This document shows positions 17,901 through 26,375 of a stretch of 44,066 bases of DNA, one piece after another. The number at the start of each line of letters is the position of its first letter. Position 1 is the first letter of the stretch. The notes under the pieces are model-generated. The model did not search any database, was not told where the DNA came from, and saw only the letters and a program-made list of their open reading frames with translations. The DNA is from Oscillatoriales cyanobacterium (lineage in GTDB: Bacteria; Cyanobacteriota; Cyanobacteriia; CACIAM-69d). The stretch covers positions 1-44,066 of the forward strand of contig RDXB01000080.1 of the NCBI GenBank assembly GCA_004292515.1, read 5' to 3'. Both the position numbers and the translations under genes were made by a program.

Positions 17901-18557
17901 TCAGGCTTCGGGAGCATTCCCTTGGGAGCTGGCCGCTAGCTTGGCGAGATAGGGTTCCAAAATCAGCCCCAGTAGGGTTTTAATCACACGGTTAGGGTCC
18001 ATCGGAACCAGGTGCTTGCCGCCCAACATTTCTTGGGTGATGTTGAAATGCACCAGCGCCCCGATGAAAATGCGGGCGGCCGCTTCGGGATCATCAATTT
18101 CGAGTTCGGGGTGCGCTCCAAAATAGGCCGTGAGGGCACTACAACCACGCTGGGCAAAGCTGCGGATAAAGACTTCTGCTAGTTCCGGAAACCGTGCCGA
18201 TTCGGCCATAATCAGGCGCACAAAGTCGATATGCTCGCGATCGCACCCCACTTCAAAGATCAATACTTCAGCCAGATGGCGGAGAAACTTTGAGGGTTCT
18301 GCCGTGAGCAAGGTTTCATCAAACATTTGGGGAAATTTGCTGTGGGCCAGCTCGTCCACCAGGGCGGCAAATAGGCTTTCTTTGTTTTGAAAGTGACTAT
18401 AGACCGTGGCTTTGGACACACCAGCGATCGCCGCTACTCGATCCATGCTCGTGCCCGCATAACCCTCAGATAGGAACGCGGTCATGGCTCCATCTAGGAT
18501 TTTGCGTTTTTTGCCTCGGGGAGCGATCGAACGAGCAGCCGTAGCGGCCATAGCCAT
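17901..18557 (-). CDS. TetR/AcrR-family repressor, probable regulator of devBCA
   Basis: A 218-residue TetR-family regulator. The N-terminal DNA-binding domain (about 15-62) shows KILDGAMTAFLSEGYAGTSM, then the helix-turn-helix VAAIAGVSKATVYSHFQNKE. The remaining helices form the ligand-binding and dimer domain; it has Cys residues at CDRE and GCSAL. It is divergent from devB, with 275 bases between start codons. Two related 15-bp palindromes lie over the promoter facing devB, the usual arrangement for a local repressor that also controls itself. The inducer is unknown; the target being an exporter suggests an envelope lipid, drug or toxic compound. ATG at 18557 is used. Confidence 0.88.
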   Translation of the reverse strand: MAMAATAARSIAPRGKKRKILDGAMTAFLSEGYAGTSMDRVAAIAGVSKATVYSHFQNKESLFAALVDELAHSKFPQMFDETLLTAEPSKFLRHLAEVLIFEVGCDREHIDFVRLIMAESARFPELAEVFIRSFAQRGCSALTAYFGAHPELEIDDPEAAARIFIGALVHFNITQEMLGGKHLVPMDPNRVIKTLLGLILEPYLAKLAASSQGNAPEA

Positions 18558-18727
18558 AAATCCCTACTAGCAACAGTTGACTGAGTGGCTGACTGAGTGG
18601 TGGCCTCTGTTTTGGCCCCTATTTTTAGATAACGCCAAGGCTGGTTGATCCATGCGTTAGCGACGATTTAACCATAGTGCATGGTTTGCGGGGGAGACAG
18701 GGTTGGAGCGCTGAGTACTACTGTCTA

Positions 18728-18781
18728 TTGTACTAAACGGTTTAGTCTGGTTATACTCAAAACTGAACTACACGGTTTAGT
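18728..18781 (+). promoter_or_regulatory. devB promoter with two TetR-type operators
   Basis: A likely promoter reads toward devB: TTGTAC (18728-18733), an 18-base spacer, TATACT (18752-18757). Operator 1, ACTAAAC-G-GTTTAGT (18732-18746), is a perfect 7-1-7 palindrome lying in the spacer. Operator 2, ACTACAC-G-GTTTAGT (18767-18781), differs in one left-arm base and lies just downstream of the expected start point. The centres are 35 bp apart. Binding at both would block polymerase. The match with the adjacent TetR gene is inferred. Confidence 0.7.
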
Positions 18782-18832
18782 TTTGCTGTCTGCTATCCCA
18801 ATCACGCGCCACCGCACACCGGAGGTTGACTC

Positions 18833-20146
18833 ATGACCAGCCCAGAACCTTGGAAACTCGCTCAACCGGGCAACTGGACAGGAACGAAAGGGCTATGGAT
18901 TGCGATCGGAGCGATCGCCTTGGTCGGTGGTGGAGCTTTTGGGTTGCGAGGTCGCACGGCACCGACCCCAGCCCCGATCGTTGCCCCGCTGCCTGCGCCC
19001 ACGGTGGTGACGGCCTTGGGGCAACTGGAACCGGCGGGTGAAGTGATTATCCTGGCGGCTCCGCCTTCGGGCACTGATTCTCGAATTGCGCGGCTGCTGG
19101 TGGAAGAGGGCGATCGGCTACGGACGGGCCAGGTGGTGGCCATTTTGGATGAGGCCGATCGCCTGGCCGCAGCGCTGGAACGGGCCGATCGCCAAGTAGA
19201 CTCGGCCCGGGCTGCCCTCGCACGGGTGCGGGCCGGGGCCAAGCGCGGCGAGCTGAATGCCCAAGTGGCCGAAATCGATCGCATTCGGGCCCAGCAGTCG
19301 GGGGATTTGGTGTCCCAGCGGGCCACGGTCGATCGGCTCTCGGCCGAGCGCGACACCCAACTAGCGGCCCAGCGGGCCACGCTCATTCGGATCGAAGCCG
19401 AGCTAGCCAACGCCCAAATTGAAGCCGATCGCTACAGCAACCTATTCGACACCGGGGCGATTTCGGCTTCCCAGCGTGACAGCAAGGTGACGACCCTGCG
19501 AGCCACCCGCGCCCAGCTCCAAGAGGCCCGAGCCAACTTGGCTCAAATCGATGCGTCCTATCGCGAAAAGATTGTGGAAGCGCGGGCCAACCTCGATCGC
19601 ATCCGCACCACCAGCGTGGCCCAAATCAGCAGCGCCCGGGCCAACCTCGATCGCATTGCCGAAGTGCGCCCCACGGATATCCAAGTAGCCCAGGCGGATT
19701 TGGCGGCGGCGATCGCGGCGGCCAAACAGGCCCGCGCCGATCTCGATCGATCCATCATTCGCGCCCCCCGCGATGCCCAAGTGCTGAAGATCTACGCCCG
19801 CCCCGGCGAATTGGTGGGCAGCCAAGGGATCGCTGAACTGGGCCAAACCCAACAAATGGAAGTGGTGGCTGAGGTTTACGACACCGACGCGCCCAAAATT
19901 CGCCTGGGCCAAGCGGTCAAGATTACCAGCGATGCGTTTCCGGGTGAGTTGCGCGGTCGGGTTTCGCGTCAAGGACTGCAAGTGCGTAAGCAAACCACCC
20001 GCGATGTGGATCCATCGGCCAACCTTGACGAGCGGGTGGTGGAAGTGCGGGTGCAAATTGACCCGGCCGACAGCTCGATCGTGGCGGGCTTGACCAACCT
20101 GCAAGTGAAAGTGGCGATCGATCTGCAATCGGCCCCACCGCGCTAG
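18833..20146 (+). CDS. devB: DevB-type membrane fusion (HlyD-like) subunit of an ABC exporter
   Basis: A 437-residue adaptor protein linking an inner-membrane ABC exporter to the outer membrane. It has one N-terminal transmembrane helix (LWIAIGAIALVGGGAFGL, about 21-38). The first half of a biotinyl-lipoyl domain follows (TALGQLEPAGEVIILAAP). A long coiled-coil hairpin (about 105-280) is rich in A, R, Q and D, and then the second half of the lipoyl and barrel domains (APRDAQVLKIYARPGELVGS). The DevB family signature ALGQLEP is present. GGAGG lies seven bases upstream of the ATG. In heterocyst formers DevBCA exports glycolipids with TolC; here the cargo is unknown and no tolC is adjacent. A promoter with two TetR operators precedes it. 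Confidence 0.9.
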   Translation: MTSPEPWKLAQPGNWTGTKGLWIAIGAIALVGGGAFGLRGRTAPTPAPIVAPLPAPTVVTALGQLEPAGEVIILAAPPSGTDSRIARLLVEEGDRLRTGQVVAILDEADRLAAALERADRQVDSARAALARVRAGAKRGELNAQVAEIDRIRAQQSGDLVSQRATVDRLSAERDTQLAAQRATLIRIEAELANAQIEADRYSNLFDTGAISASQRDSKVTTLRATRAQLQEARANLAQIDASYREKIVEARANLDRIRTTSVAQISSARANLDRIAEVRPTDIQVAQADLAAAIAAAKQARADLDRSIIRAPRDAQVLKIYARPGELVGSQGIAELGQTQQMEVVAEVYDTDAPKIRLGQAVKITSDAFPGELRGRVSRQGLQVRKQTTRDVDPSANLDERVVEVRVQIDPADSSIVAGLTNLQVKVAIDLQSAPPR

Positions 20147-20268
20147 ATGGCCTGGCCCACGACCTCACCCAGGCCTCTCGATTGACTGCGGGCTGACCCA
20201 GCTTTGTATTGACCGTTTGCAATCGCCTCAACTGCGCTTCATCTGCCAACCGTTTTTGGATCGCTCCC

Positions 20269-21588
20269 ATGCTCGATCGCCTGATATTGCCGATCGCTCC
20301 CCCTGAGCCTGTTGCCGAACCGCCGTTACCACCCCCCAACACCATCCCAGCCGATCGAGTGGATCACATCGATCGCCCCTATGAGCATCCAGACCCTCCT
20401 ACCCGGAAGCCAACTCCTCCTTGGCTAGGGGCCATGCAGCGGCGGATTCCCCTGGGCTGGCTGCAACTGCGACACGATCGCGGGCGGCTACTCACGGCGT
20501 TGGCGGGGATTGCCTTTGCGGATTTGGCAATGTTTATGCAACTGGGCTTCCAGAGCGCCCTCTACGACAGCAACACAAGGCTGAATCGGGCGATCGCCGC
20601 CGACATTGTGTTGATTAGCCCTCAAGCACGCAACATGATTGGGCTGTCCACTTTTGCCCGTCGCCGCCTGTTCCAAGCGGAGGCGATTCCTGGGGTTGCC
20701 CATGTTGATCCGCTCTATGTGGCGGTCAGCAACTGGAAAAACCCCGAAACTCGCCAAGAAAAGCAGATTTTAATTTTGGGGAGCAATCCCGATCGCCCGG
20801 CCTTTCAGCTTCCAGAGCTGGCGCAATTTCGCAACGAGCTGAAGCTGCAAGATCGCTATATGTTCGATCGAGCGGCGCGGGGGGAATATGCCCAAACCAT
20901 TGCCCAACTCGATCGCGGTCAACCCGTCAGCACCGATCTCGATCGCAAAAAAATCAATGTGGTTGGTACTTACAAAGTCGGAGCCTCTTTCGCCGCCGAT
21001 GGCAGCCTAATCACCAGCGATCGCAACTTCTTGCGGGCCTTTCCCCGTCGCGACCCCGGCAGCGTCAGCATCGGTCTGATTTATCCGGAGCCGGGAGCCG
21101 ACCCCGCCAGTATCCAAGCCCAAATTCGCGCCGCCCTGCCCAAGGATGTGCAAGTCCTCACCAATGCGGAGTTTGTGCAATTTGAAAAAGACTACTGGAC
21201 GAAAAACACAGCGATCGGCTTCATCTTCAACTTCGGCGTGACCCTCGGCTTTGGCATCGGCGTGATCATCGTTTACCAAGTGCTCTCCACCGACGTGAAC
21301 GACCACATTCGCGAATACGCCACCCTGAAAGCTATGGGCTACCGTCACCGCTATTTCATTGGCGTGATTCTCGAAGAAGCGGTGATTCTGGCGATCGTTG
21401 GTTTCATTCCCAGCTTGGCCGTGTCGGCGGGTCTGTACACGATGACGCGCAATGCGACGAACTTGCCGATGTTTATGACCCTGGGGCGCTGTGGGCTGGT
21501 GCTGGCGGCTACCTTTGCCATGTGCTGCATTTCTGGGGCGATCGCCTCCCGTCGTCTGCAAGCGGCCGACCCCGCCGACATGTTCTAG
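20269..21588 (+). CDS. devC: DevC-type ABC exporter permease
   Basis: A 439-residue FtsX-like permease. The first transmembrane segment is in the family-typical LLTALAGIAFADLAMFMQLG. A large outer domain follows (about 120-320), then three C-terminal helices: FIFNFGVTLGFGIGVIIVYQ, the segment after YFIGVILEEAVILAIVGFIP, and GLVLAATFAMCCISGAIAS. It ends ADPADMF as DevC proteins do. Before the core the frame adds about 55 Pro-rich residues (PIAPPEPVAEPPLPPPN) not seen in typical DevC. ATG at 20269 includes them, while an ATG at 20434 (MQRRIPLGWLQL) gives the standard length. It lies 122 bases after devB. The last eight codons and stop are duplicated downstream in non-coding DNA. Confidence 0.88.
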   Translation: MLDRLILPIAPPEPVAEPPLPPPNTIPADRVDHIDRPYEHPDPPTRKPTPPWLGAMQRRIPLGWLQLRHDRGRLLTALAGIAFADLAMFMQLGFQSALYDSNTRLNRAIAADIVLISPQARNMIGLSTFARRRLFQAEAIPGVAHVDPLYVAVSNWKNPETRQEKQILILGSNPDRPAFQLPELAQFRNELKLQDRYMFDRAARGEYAQTIAQLDRGQPVSTDLDRKKINVVGTYKVGASFAADGSLITSDRNFLRAFPRRDPGSVSIGLIYPEPGADPASIQAQIRAALPKDVQVLTNAEFVQFEKDYWTKNTAIGFIFNFGVTLGFGIGVIIVYQVLSTDVNDHIREYATLKAMGYRHRYFIGVILEEAVILAIVGFIPSLAVSAGLYTMTRNATNLPMFMTLGRCGLVLAATFAMCCISGAIASRRLQAADPADMF

Positions 21589-21745
21589 CACCAGTCCTCA
21601 ACTCGCCCGTAACCCTGATTCCACCGTTAGCGGATCGTTAGGCAGCAAGGGGCCGACCCCGCCGACATGTTCTAGCACCAGTCCTCAACTCGCCCATAAC
21701 CCTGATTCGCCCATAACCCTGATTCCACCGTTAGCGGATCGTTAG
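21564..21745. repeat. Tandem duplication of the devC 3' end
   Basis: GGCCGACCCCGCCGACATGT with TCTAGCACCAGTCCTCAAC starts at 21564 inside devC and again at 21651, a period of 87 bases. The second copy is interrupted by a 17-base direct repeat (CGCCCATAACCCTGATT twice, about 21691-21723). As at 9573, the breakpoint lies in the family A palindrome: copy 1 ends GCAAGG|GG and only copy 2 goes on to the full palindrome. The devC frame itself is unharmed. Confidence 0.88.
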
Positions 21746-21834
21746 GCAGCAAGGGGCTTAAGCCCCTTGTTACGACAGTTGGGGCATGGAAAATCAACGG
21801 TTTCAGCCGAAGTTGGTACATCACGACCAGCCCC
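21676..21834 (+). mobile_element. MITE-like family A element, copy 5
   Basis: The left arm is CCTCAACTCGCCCATAACCC, then CTGATTCCACCGTTAGCGGA. The centre CAAGGGGCTTAAGCCCCTTG is at 21750-21769. The right arm is TTACGACAGTTGGGGCATGG, then AAAATCAACGGTTTCAG. The right end is GGTACATCACGACCAGCCCC. Arms match copy 2 (9.6 kb) and copy 6 (35.0 kb). It lies between devC and devA and separates them by about 309 bases. Confidence 0.6.
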
Positions 21835-21897
21835 TTGCCCCCGTGATCAAGTCACTCCCTTGTACCGCCTTCACCGCTTTGTTCTAGGAGTTTCACG

Positions 21898-22635
21898 ATG
21901 AGCATTGCCACCGATTTTGCCCCTACAGAGGGCCTCGATCGCCCCTCATCCCCCGCGATCGCGATTCACAATCTCAACCACTGGTTTGGTCATGGAGACC
22001 TGAAAAAACAGGTCTTATTTGACATTAACCTCGAGATTCATCGGGGTGAAATTGTGTTGGTAACGGGGCCGTCAGGCTCCGGTAAAACCACGCTTTTGAC
22101 GTTGATTGGTGGCCTGCGATCGGTGCAAAACGGCAGCCTATCCGTTCTTGGGCGGGAGCTACATCACGCAAACACGGAAGCACTAGTCTTAGCGCGACGA
22201 TACAATGGGTACATCTTCCAGGCGCACAACCTGCATCGCAGTCTCACCGCCGCGCAAAACGTGCAAATGGGGCTGGCGTTGCATCAGGCTCTGAGCGCCC
22301 AAGAGATCCGATCGCGCGCGATCGAAATGCTCGAACTCGTCGGTCTGGGTCATCGGATTGATTATTATCCCGACGACCTTTCTGGGGGGCAAAAACAACG
22401 GGTCGCGATCGCTCGCGCCCTTGCCAGCCACCCCCAAATCGTCCTCGCAGATGAACCCACCGCAGCCCTCGACAGCCAATCGGGCCGAGAAGTCGTTAAT
22501 CTGATGCATGGTCTGGCGAAACAACAGGGCTGCACCATCCTGATGGTGACCCACGACAACCGCATTCTCGATATTGCCGATCGCGTTGTGTCCGTAGAAG
22601 ACGGGCGGCTTGTTTCCAGTTCTCGATCGTCGTAA
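21898..22635 (+). CDS. devA: DevA-type ABC exporter ATPase
   Basis: A 245-residue ATP-binding subunit that powers the DevB/DevC exporter at the cytoplasmic face. The Walker A motif is TGPSGSGKTT (about 58-67), the ABC signature LSGGQKQRVAIARAL, Walker B IVLADEPTAALDSQ and the switch His in MVTHDNR. The N-terminal NLNHWFGHGDLKKQVLFDIN is typical of DevA and related MacB/LolD-type ATPases. ATG at 21898 has TAGGAG nine bases upstream. It is the third gene of devB-devC-devA but stands apart because a family A repeat lies before it, so it may need its own ribosome loading or promoter. Confidence 0.92.
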   Translation: MSIATDFAPTEGLDRPSSPAIAIHNLNHWFGHGDLKKQVLFDINLEIHRGEIVLVTGPSGSGKTTLLTLIGGLRSVQNGSLSVLGRELHHANTEALVLARRYNGYIFQAHNLHRSLTAAQNVQMGLALHQALSAQEIRSRAIEMLELVGLGHRIDYYPDDLSGGQKQRVAIARALASHPQIVLADEPTAALDSQSGREVVNLMHGLAKQQGCTILMVTHDNRILDIADRVVSVEDGRLVSSSRSS

Positions 22636-22871
22636 CCTAGCGAAGCTCTAACCCGAGCGATCGCCGGGGATCGGGAAGCGTGTCGATTCGCCCTTGGGTT
22701 AGCCCCCTGCCACAGCTCTCCTGCCGCGCGCCCAATCCCAGCGATTGCGATCGAGACCCCTGTGATGCCGATCGAGCATGTTTTCCAATCAACGCCCGCC
22801 GAGACAGAATCAGCCGATCTCATGTCCTAAACGGTCTGCCTGCTGTTGCTGAGGGTACGCACGAACTAAGG

Positions 22872-24062
22872 ATGTTGAGTCAAACATCGGGAATTTATCG
22901 GCTGAGGGCGCTGCTGGTCACGATCGAAGCCAAGCAATTGTCTGGTGTCTTGTCATTGACAGAACATCACAACACCTGGTTCCTACCCTTCTATCGCGGT
23001 CAACTGGGCTATCCCACCTGTGAAGTCCATCGCGTGCGGCGCTGGAGTCGGGCGATCAAGCGCAGTTGTCCGCAATTTCGCCCCAGCCGCATTCGGATTG
23101 AGCTAGCCTCTCCCGCTGAGGTGCGATTTTGGGAACAGCTCACCCTAGCCCGCGGCCTCAAGGACGAGGAAATTAACCTTGAGCAAGCCCGCGACACCGT
23201 GCGTACCGCCGTGAAGGAAATGCTATTTTCGGCAGCCAGCATGAGCGCAGCAGAGTTTAACTGGCAGCCGGTGGCCTTTCTCGATCGCGAGGTAGTGGAA
23301 CAGCTCACCTTGCAGCAATGCGAAGTGCAGTCCCTGATGCAAGTGTCCGAGCAGTTATGGCAGCGCTGGCAACTCCTGGGGTTGGACTTGAGCTACAGCA
23401 ATCGAGCGCCCATTTTGAAAGAGGTGGGGGCTGCCAATGCCGCCGTGCCCATTGATGAAACAACTTCGTTTCACAACTTGCAGCCGCTCTTTAACGGTCA
23501 GCGAACTTTTTGGGATATTGATGTCAAACTCCAGCAATCGTCAATGGTGGCGATTCGGATTTTGAAATATTTTATCCAACAAAACTCGGTTGATTTTCAG
23601 GTGTTGGCAGATTTGCCCAATCCCTTAGCAGGGTTGGTTACACCCACGGGGCCACTGATTGCTTGCATCGACGATAGTTTGGTGGTTTGTCGGGTGCTCG
23701 AAGAAATTGTGACCCAAGCGGGCTATCGATTTGTGGCAACCCAAGACCCGGTGGCATCCATTCCGCTGTTGCGTAAACATCGCCCAGATTTTGTCTTTTT
23801 AGATTTGAATATGCCGGTGGTGAATGGTTATGAAGTCTGCACCCAAATTCGCCGGCTTGAGGACTTTCGAGAAACGCCCGTAACCATTTTGACGGGGCAA
23901 GATGGCTTGGTCGATCGCGTGCGGGCCAAGCTGGCGGGTTCCACAGATTTCATGCCGAAACCACCGCGCGAAGACAAGATTGTGGCGATCCTAGAGAAAT
24001 ATTTGGGCGATCGGAAATCTTCCCCATTGAGTCCATCAGTTGCTACGCCACCCCTAGAATGA
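22872..24062 (+). CDS. PatA/PixG-like response regulator (PATAN + receiver)
   Basis: About 397 residues. The N-terminal PATAN-type region (about 10-260) starts LLVTIEAKQLSGVLSLTEHH and includes WFLPFYRGQLGYPT, as in PatA, PixG and related cyanobacterial regulators. The C-terminal receiver (about 268-385) has the acidic pair in ACIDDS, the phospho-acceptor Asp311 in FVFLDLNMPVVNG, Thr in TILTGQD and Lys363 in FMPKPPR. There is no DNA-binding domain, so output is by protein contact, as in phototaxis or pattern control. The start is ATG at 22872; the frame is open from a GTG at 22680 but that extension is not family-like. It is codirectional with devA, 236 bases away. The stop codon lies in a tandem repeat. 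Confidence 0.82.
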   Translation: MLSQTSGIYRLRALLVTIEAKQLSGVLSLTEHHNTWFLPFYRGQLGYPTCEVHRVRRWSRAIKRSCPQFRPSRIRIELASPAEVRFWEQLTLARGLKDEEINLEQARDTVRTAVKEMLFSAASMSAAEFNWQPVAFLDREVVEQLTLQQCEVQSLMQVSEQLWQRWQLLGLDLSYSNRAPILKEVGAANAAVPIDETTSFHNLQPLFNGQRTFWDIDVKLQQSSMVAIRILKYFIQQNSVDFQVLADLPNPLAGLVTPTGPLIACIDDSLVVCRVLEEIVTQAGYRFVATQDPVASIPLLRKHRPDFVFLDLNMPVVNGYEVCTQIRRLEDFRETPVTILTGQDGLVDRVRAKLAGSTDFMPKPPREDKIVAILEKYLGDRKSSPLSPSVATPPLE

Positions 24063-24121
24063 TCATGCTCGTAGAATGATCGTGCTCGTAGAATGATCGT
24101 GCCCGTAGAATGATCGTGCCC
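24055..24121. repeat. 17-bp tandem repeat TAGAATGATCGTGCTCG
   Basis: Four units begin at 24055, 24072, 24089 and 24106; the first has CATGC for CGTGC. The TGA stop of the response regulator lies inside the first unit, so the array extends the gene's 3' end. It is followed by a purine-rich GAGATTGAGGTTGGGGTT stretch (24139-24200). Confidence 0.9.
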
Positions 24122-24230
24122 AGTTCACAAGTATTGGGATTGAGATTATTGAGATTGAGGTTGGGGTTGGGGTTGAAATTGGAATTGACATTGGGATCGG
24201 TTAGGGTGAGCAATAAATCTGGCCAGTGCT

Positions 24231-24287
24231 GACCAAAGCTAACCGAAGCCGACCGAAGCTGACCAAAGCTAACCGAAGCTGACTACC
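24231..24287. repeat. 10-bp tandem repeat GACCAAAGCT / AACCGAAGCT
   Basis: Five 10-base units alternate between GACCAAAGCT, AACCGAAGCC and GACCGAAGCT, ending GACTACC just before the stop of the YggT gene. It lies between convergent genes and has no spacers. It could fold only weakly. Confidence 0.85.
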
Positions 24288-24292
24288 ATGGG

Positions 24293-24796
24293 TTAATCCG
24301 AGACAATTTTGATGAGTCGCACGAAGAGAACACCGAGCAAGGCATAGGTGATCATGGCGATGATTGTATTTAAATTCAATACATTAAATGTGCCAAATTT
24401 CCACACTGGAAACAAGGTGGAAAAAGGCGCAATGTAGGGTGTCGCTAGAAAGCCAATCCCCTGGGCGAAGGGGCTGCTAGGATTTGCGCCTGTGAGTTGC
24501 AGCACAAAGTGCATCCCCAACAAAATTTGGAGGGCAGCAATTAGGTAATAGGCCGCCTGCTGGACGCGGCGCAGGATTTCGTTGCGACGGGCGATCGCCA
24601 TTTGCCGGGTTTCCTCGCGCAGGCGGCGTTCCTCGGCGCGCAGTTGCATTTCGTAGAGCTTGCGGGCGTAGTCTTCGGGGGGAAGGCGATCGCCCGGCAA
24701 GCTGTCTGCATCGGCGTTCGGGGGTCGATCGTGAAAGGGATTGCCGTTGGCGCTCATGGAGTTGGGTGGCGGCCCCAAAGAGGAGATCGCTTCCAT
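24293..24796 (-). CDS. YggT-family membrane protein with charged N-terminal extension
   Basis: A 167-residue protein. The C-terminal half is a YggT domain: two transmembrane helices (about 80-103 and 138-163) around GANPSSPFAQGIGFLATPYI. The N-terminal half is soluble, with a disordered start and a strongly charged helix (KLYEMQLRAEERRLREETRQ). YggT proteins in cyanobacteria and plastids (YlmG/CCB3 group) are tied to membrane organisation and cytochrome b6 maturation, but the role of this copy is not known. ATG at 24796 is used; ATG at 24757 (MSANGNPF) is possible. Neither has a clear ribosome binding site. Confidence 0.82.
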   Translation of the reverse strand: MEAISSLGPPPNSMSANGNPFHDRPPNADADSLPGDRLPPEDYARKLYEMQLRAEERRLREETRQMAIARRNEILRRVQQAAYYLIAALQILLGMHFVLQLTGANPSSPFAQGIGFLATPYIAPFSTLFPVWKFGTFNVLNLNTIIAMITYALLGVLFVRLIKIVSD

Positions 24797-24928
24797 GCAA
24801 TCGCGTGATCAGCGCTTCCGTCAAGCGATCGCCCCATCTCATCCGTTGCTGAGGTTGGCCCTGCTGAACCCATGAGATGGAGCGATGCAGCCGCTGGTCT
24901 GGGGCAGGACTATGGATGCCTAATGTCC

Positions 24929-25660
24929 CTAGGCCAGGTCAAAGAGCAACAGTTCCGCATCGGATTGGGCGGTGATTTCTAGGCGATCGGCTTGGGTAAT
25001 GGCGGCCGCATCGCCGGCTGCTAGCTCAATGCCGTTGAGGGCGATCGCCCCGCGCGTCACCTGCACCCAAGCGCCGCGATCGCGCGTGGCAAACTCATGC
25101 ACCACCCGATCGCCCGGAGCCAACAAACTGGCAAAAATCAGGGCATCTTGGTGAATCGTCACGGAGGAATCGCGCCCATCGGCAGAGGCCACTAGGCGCA
25201 GTTTGCCTTGCTTTTCGGTGGGTGCAAAATAGCGTTGTTCGTAGCTAGGGCTGAGATTTTGGCGATCGGGCAAAATCCAAATTTGCAACAAATGGACTGG
25301 TTCCGATTCTGAGGCATTGAACTCGCTGTGCAAAATGCCCGTCCCGGCGCTCATCCGCTGCACATCCCCCGGCCGAATCAGCGAGCCATTGCCAATGTTG
25401 TCGCGGTGTTCTAGCAAGCCATCCAAAACATACGTGACGATTTCCATGTCTCGGTGGCCGTGAGTCCCAAAGCCCTGTTTGGGATCAATGAAGTCTTCAT
25501 TAATCACGCGCAAACTACGGAATCCCATGTGGTTGGGATCTTGGTAGTTACTAAAGGAAAAGGTGTGGTAGCTATCGAGCCAGCCATGGTTGGCATGGCC
25601 GCGATCGCCCGATCGGCGAATCAAAATAGAGCTGGTTGGGGGCGTGGCAATGGACTGCAT
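24929..25660 (-). CDS. Pirin family protein (bicupin)
   Basis: A 243-residue pirin of the YhhW type. The N-terminal cupin carries the metal site: [18 protein letters not shown] (two His and a Glu) and later [10 protein letters not shown] (His). The C-terminal cupin is shorter. Bacterial pirins bind iron or another divalent metal. Some oxidise flavonols such as quercetin and others act in redox or stress signalling, so the true substrate cannot be read here. The length is standard and the start ATG at 25660 is clear. It shares strand and rough position with fur upstream (160 bases apart), but no operon is certain. Confidence 0.9.
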   Translation of the reverse strand: MQSIATPPTSSILIRRSGDRGHANHGWLDSYHTFSFSNYQDPNHMGFRSLRVINEDFIDPKQGFGTHGHRDMEIVTYVLDGLLEHRDNIGNGSLIRPGDVQRMSAGTGILHSEFNASESEPVHLLQIWILPDRQNLSPSYEQRYFAPTEKQGKLRLVASADGRDSSVTIHQDALIFASLLAPGDRVVHEFATRDRGAWVQVTRGAIALNGIELAAGDAAAITQADRLEITAQSDAELLLFDLA

Positions 25661-25820
25661 AGAATTGCCGGGTGCTAGGAATGACAGATTAACTCATCTC
25701 AGTTCATCCTAGAGCAGTTAATTTCAGTTGTGCTGATTACAGAAACTGCTGACTCGAGCGATCGCGCCCAGCCTATGTATGGGGGAATGAATGGCGGGGT
25801 GGCGGCCCCTGTCTAGCGAG

Positions 25821-26276
25821 TTACAAGGGCAAGAGCGATCGCTGGCAAGAGGGACAAATAGCATGGATTGTCAACTGGCAATCGAGCAGATGATAGCCCT
25901 CTTTGTCCGATTGCTTGATACCCATCTTCAAGACTGAATCATTCTTGAATTCGATCGTCTTGTTGCATTTGACGCAAATCAAATGATGGTGGTGATGGGG
26001 ATAGGGTTGATTCAGTTCGTAATGCTTATGTCCCTCAGCAAGTTCTAGCTCGCGCAGAATACCCATTCGCGACATTAACTTGAGGGTGCGGTAGATCGTG
26101 GAGAGGCTAATTCCTCGATCCTGTTCTTCGAGCAAGTGATACAAATCTTCGGCGCTGAGGTGGCGACCTTCAGGCAAATCCTTGAAGACATCTAGAATCA
26201 CTTCGCGTTGGGGAGTCATTCGCCAACCGCGCTCGTTGAGTTCTGCTTTTAGGGACTGCGATGTATAGGAAAACAT
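25821..26276 (-). CDS. fur: Fur-family ferric uptake regulator (FurA-like)
   Basis: A 151-residue metalloregulator. The winged-helix domain (about 1-85) has the family-typical LKAELNERGWRMTPQREVIL and GISLSTIYRTLKLMSRMGIL. The dimer and metal domain has HKHYELNQPYPHHHHHLICV, CVKCNKTIEF and, near the end, CPSCQRS. The strong match to cyanobacterial FurA in the HKHYELNQPYPHHHHH region argues for FurA over Zur or PerR. It binds Fe(II) and represses iron-uptake and other genes. FurA also controls itself in studied cyanobacteria, and an AT-rich inverted repeat lies about 85 bases upstream. ATG at 26276 is well supported. Confidence 0.92.
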   Translation of the reverse strand: MFSYTSQSLKAELNERGWRMTPQREVILDVFKDLPEGRHLSAEDLYHLLEEQDRGISLSTIYRTLKLMSRMGILRELELAEGHKHYELNQPYPHHHHHLICVKCNKTIEFKNDSVLKMGIKQSDKEGYHLLDCQLTIHAICPSCQRSLLPL

Positions 26277-26359
26277 AGGGGTTTGACGAGGATTTACCTG
26301 AAGCGTTTCCCTCGCCCAAATGGTAACAGGTCTAAATGGGCGTTTGCAAGAAGCTTTGC

Positions 26360-26372
26360 TTATTGAGAATAA
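26360..26372 (-). promoter_or_regulatory. Possible Fur box upstream of fur
   Basis: TTATT-GAG-AATAA is a perfect 5-3-5 inverted repeat in an AT-rich stretch (26355-26380), about 85 bases before the fur start. It resembles part of a Fur box but does not match the full 19-bp consensus. Autoregulation is known for FurA in other cyanobacteria; binding here is inferred. Confidence 0.35.
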
Positions 26373-26375
26373 ATC

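Noticed and set aside
19558-20128. Antisense frames within devB
   Set aside because: They mirror the Ala/Arg-rich coiled coil of DevB and have no independent support.
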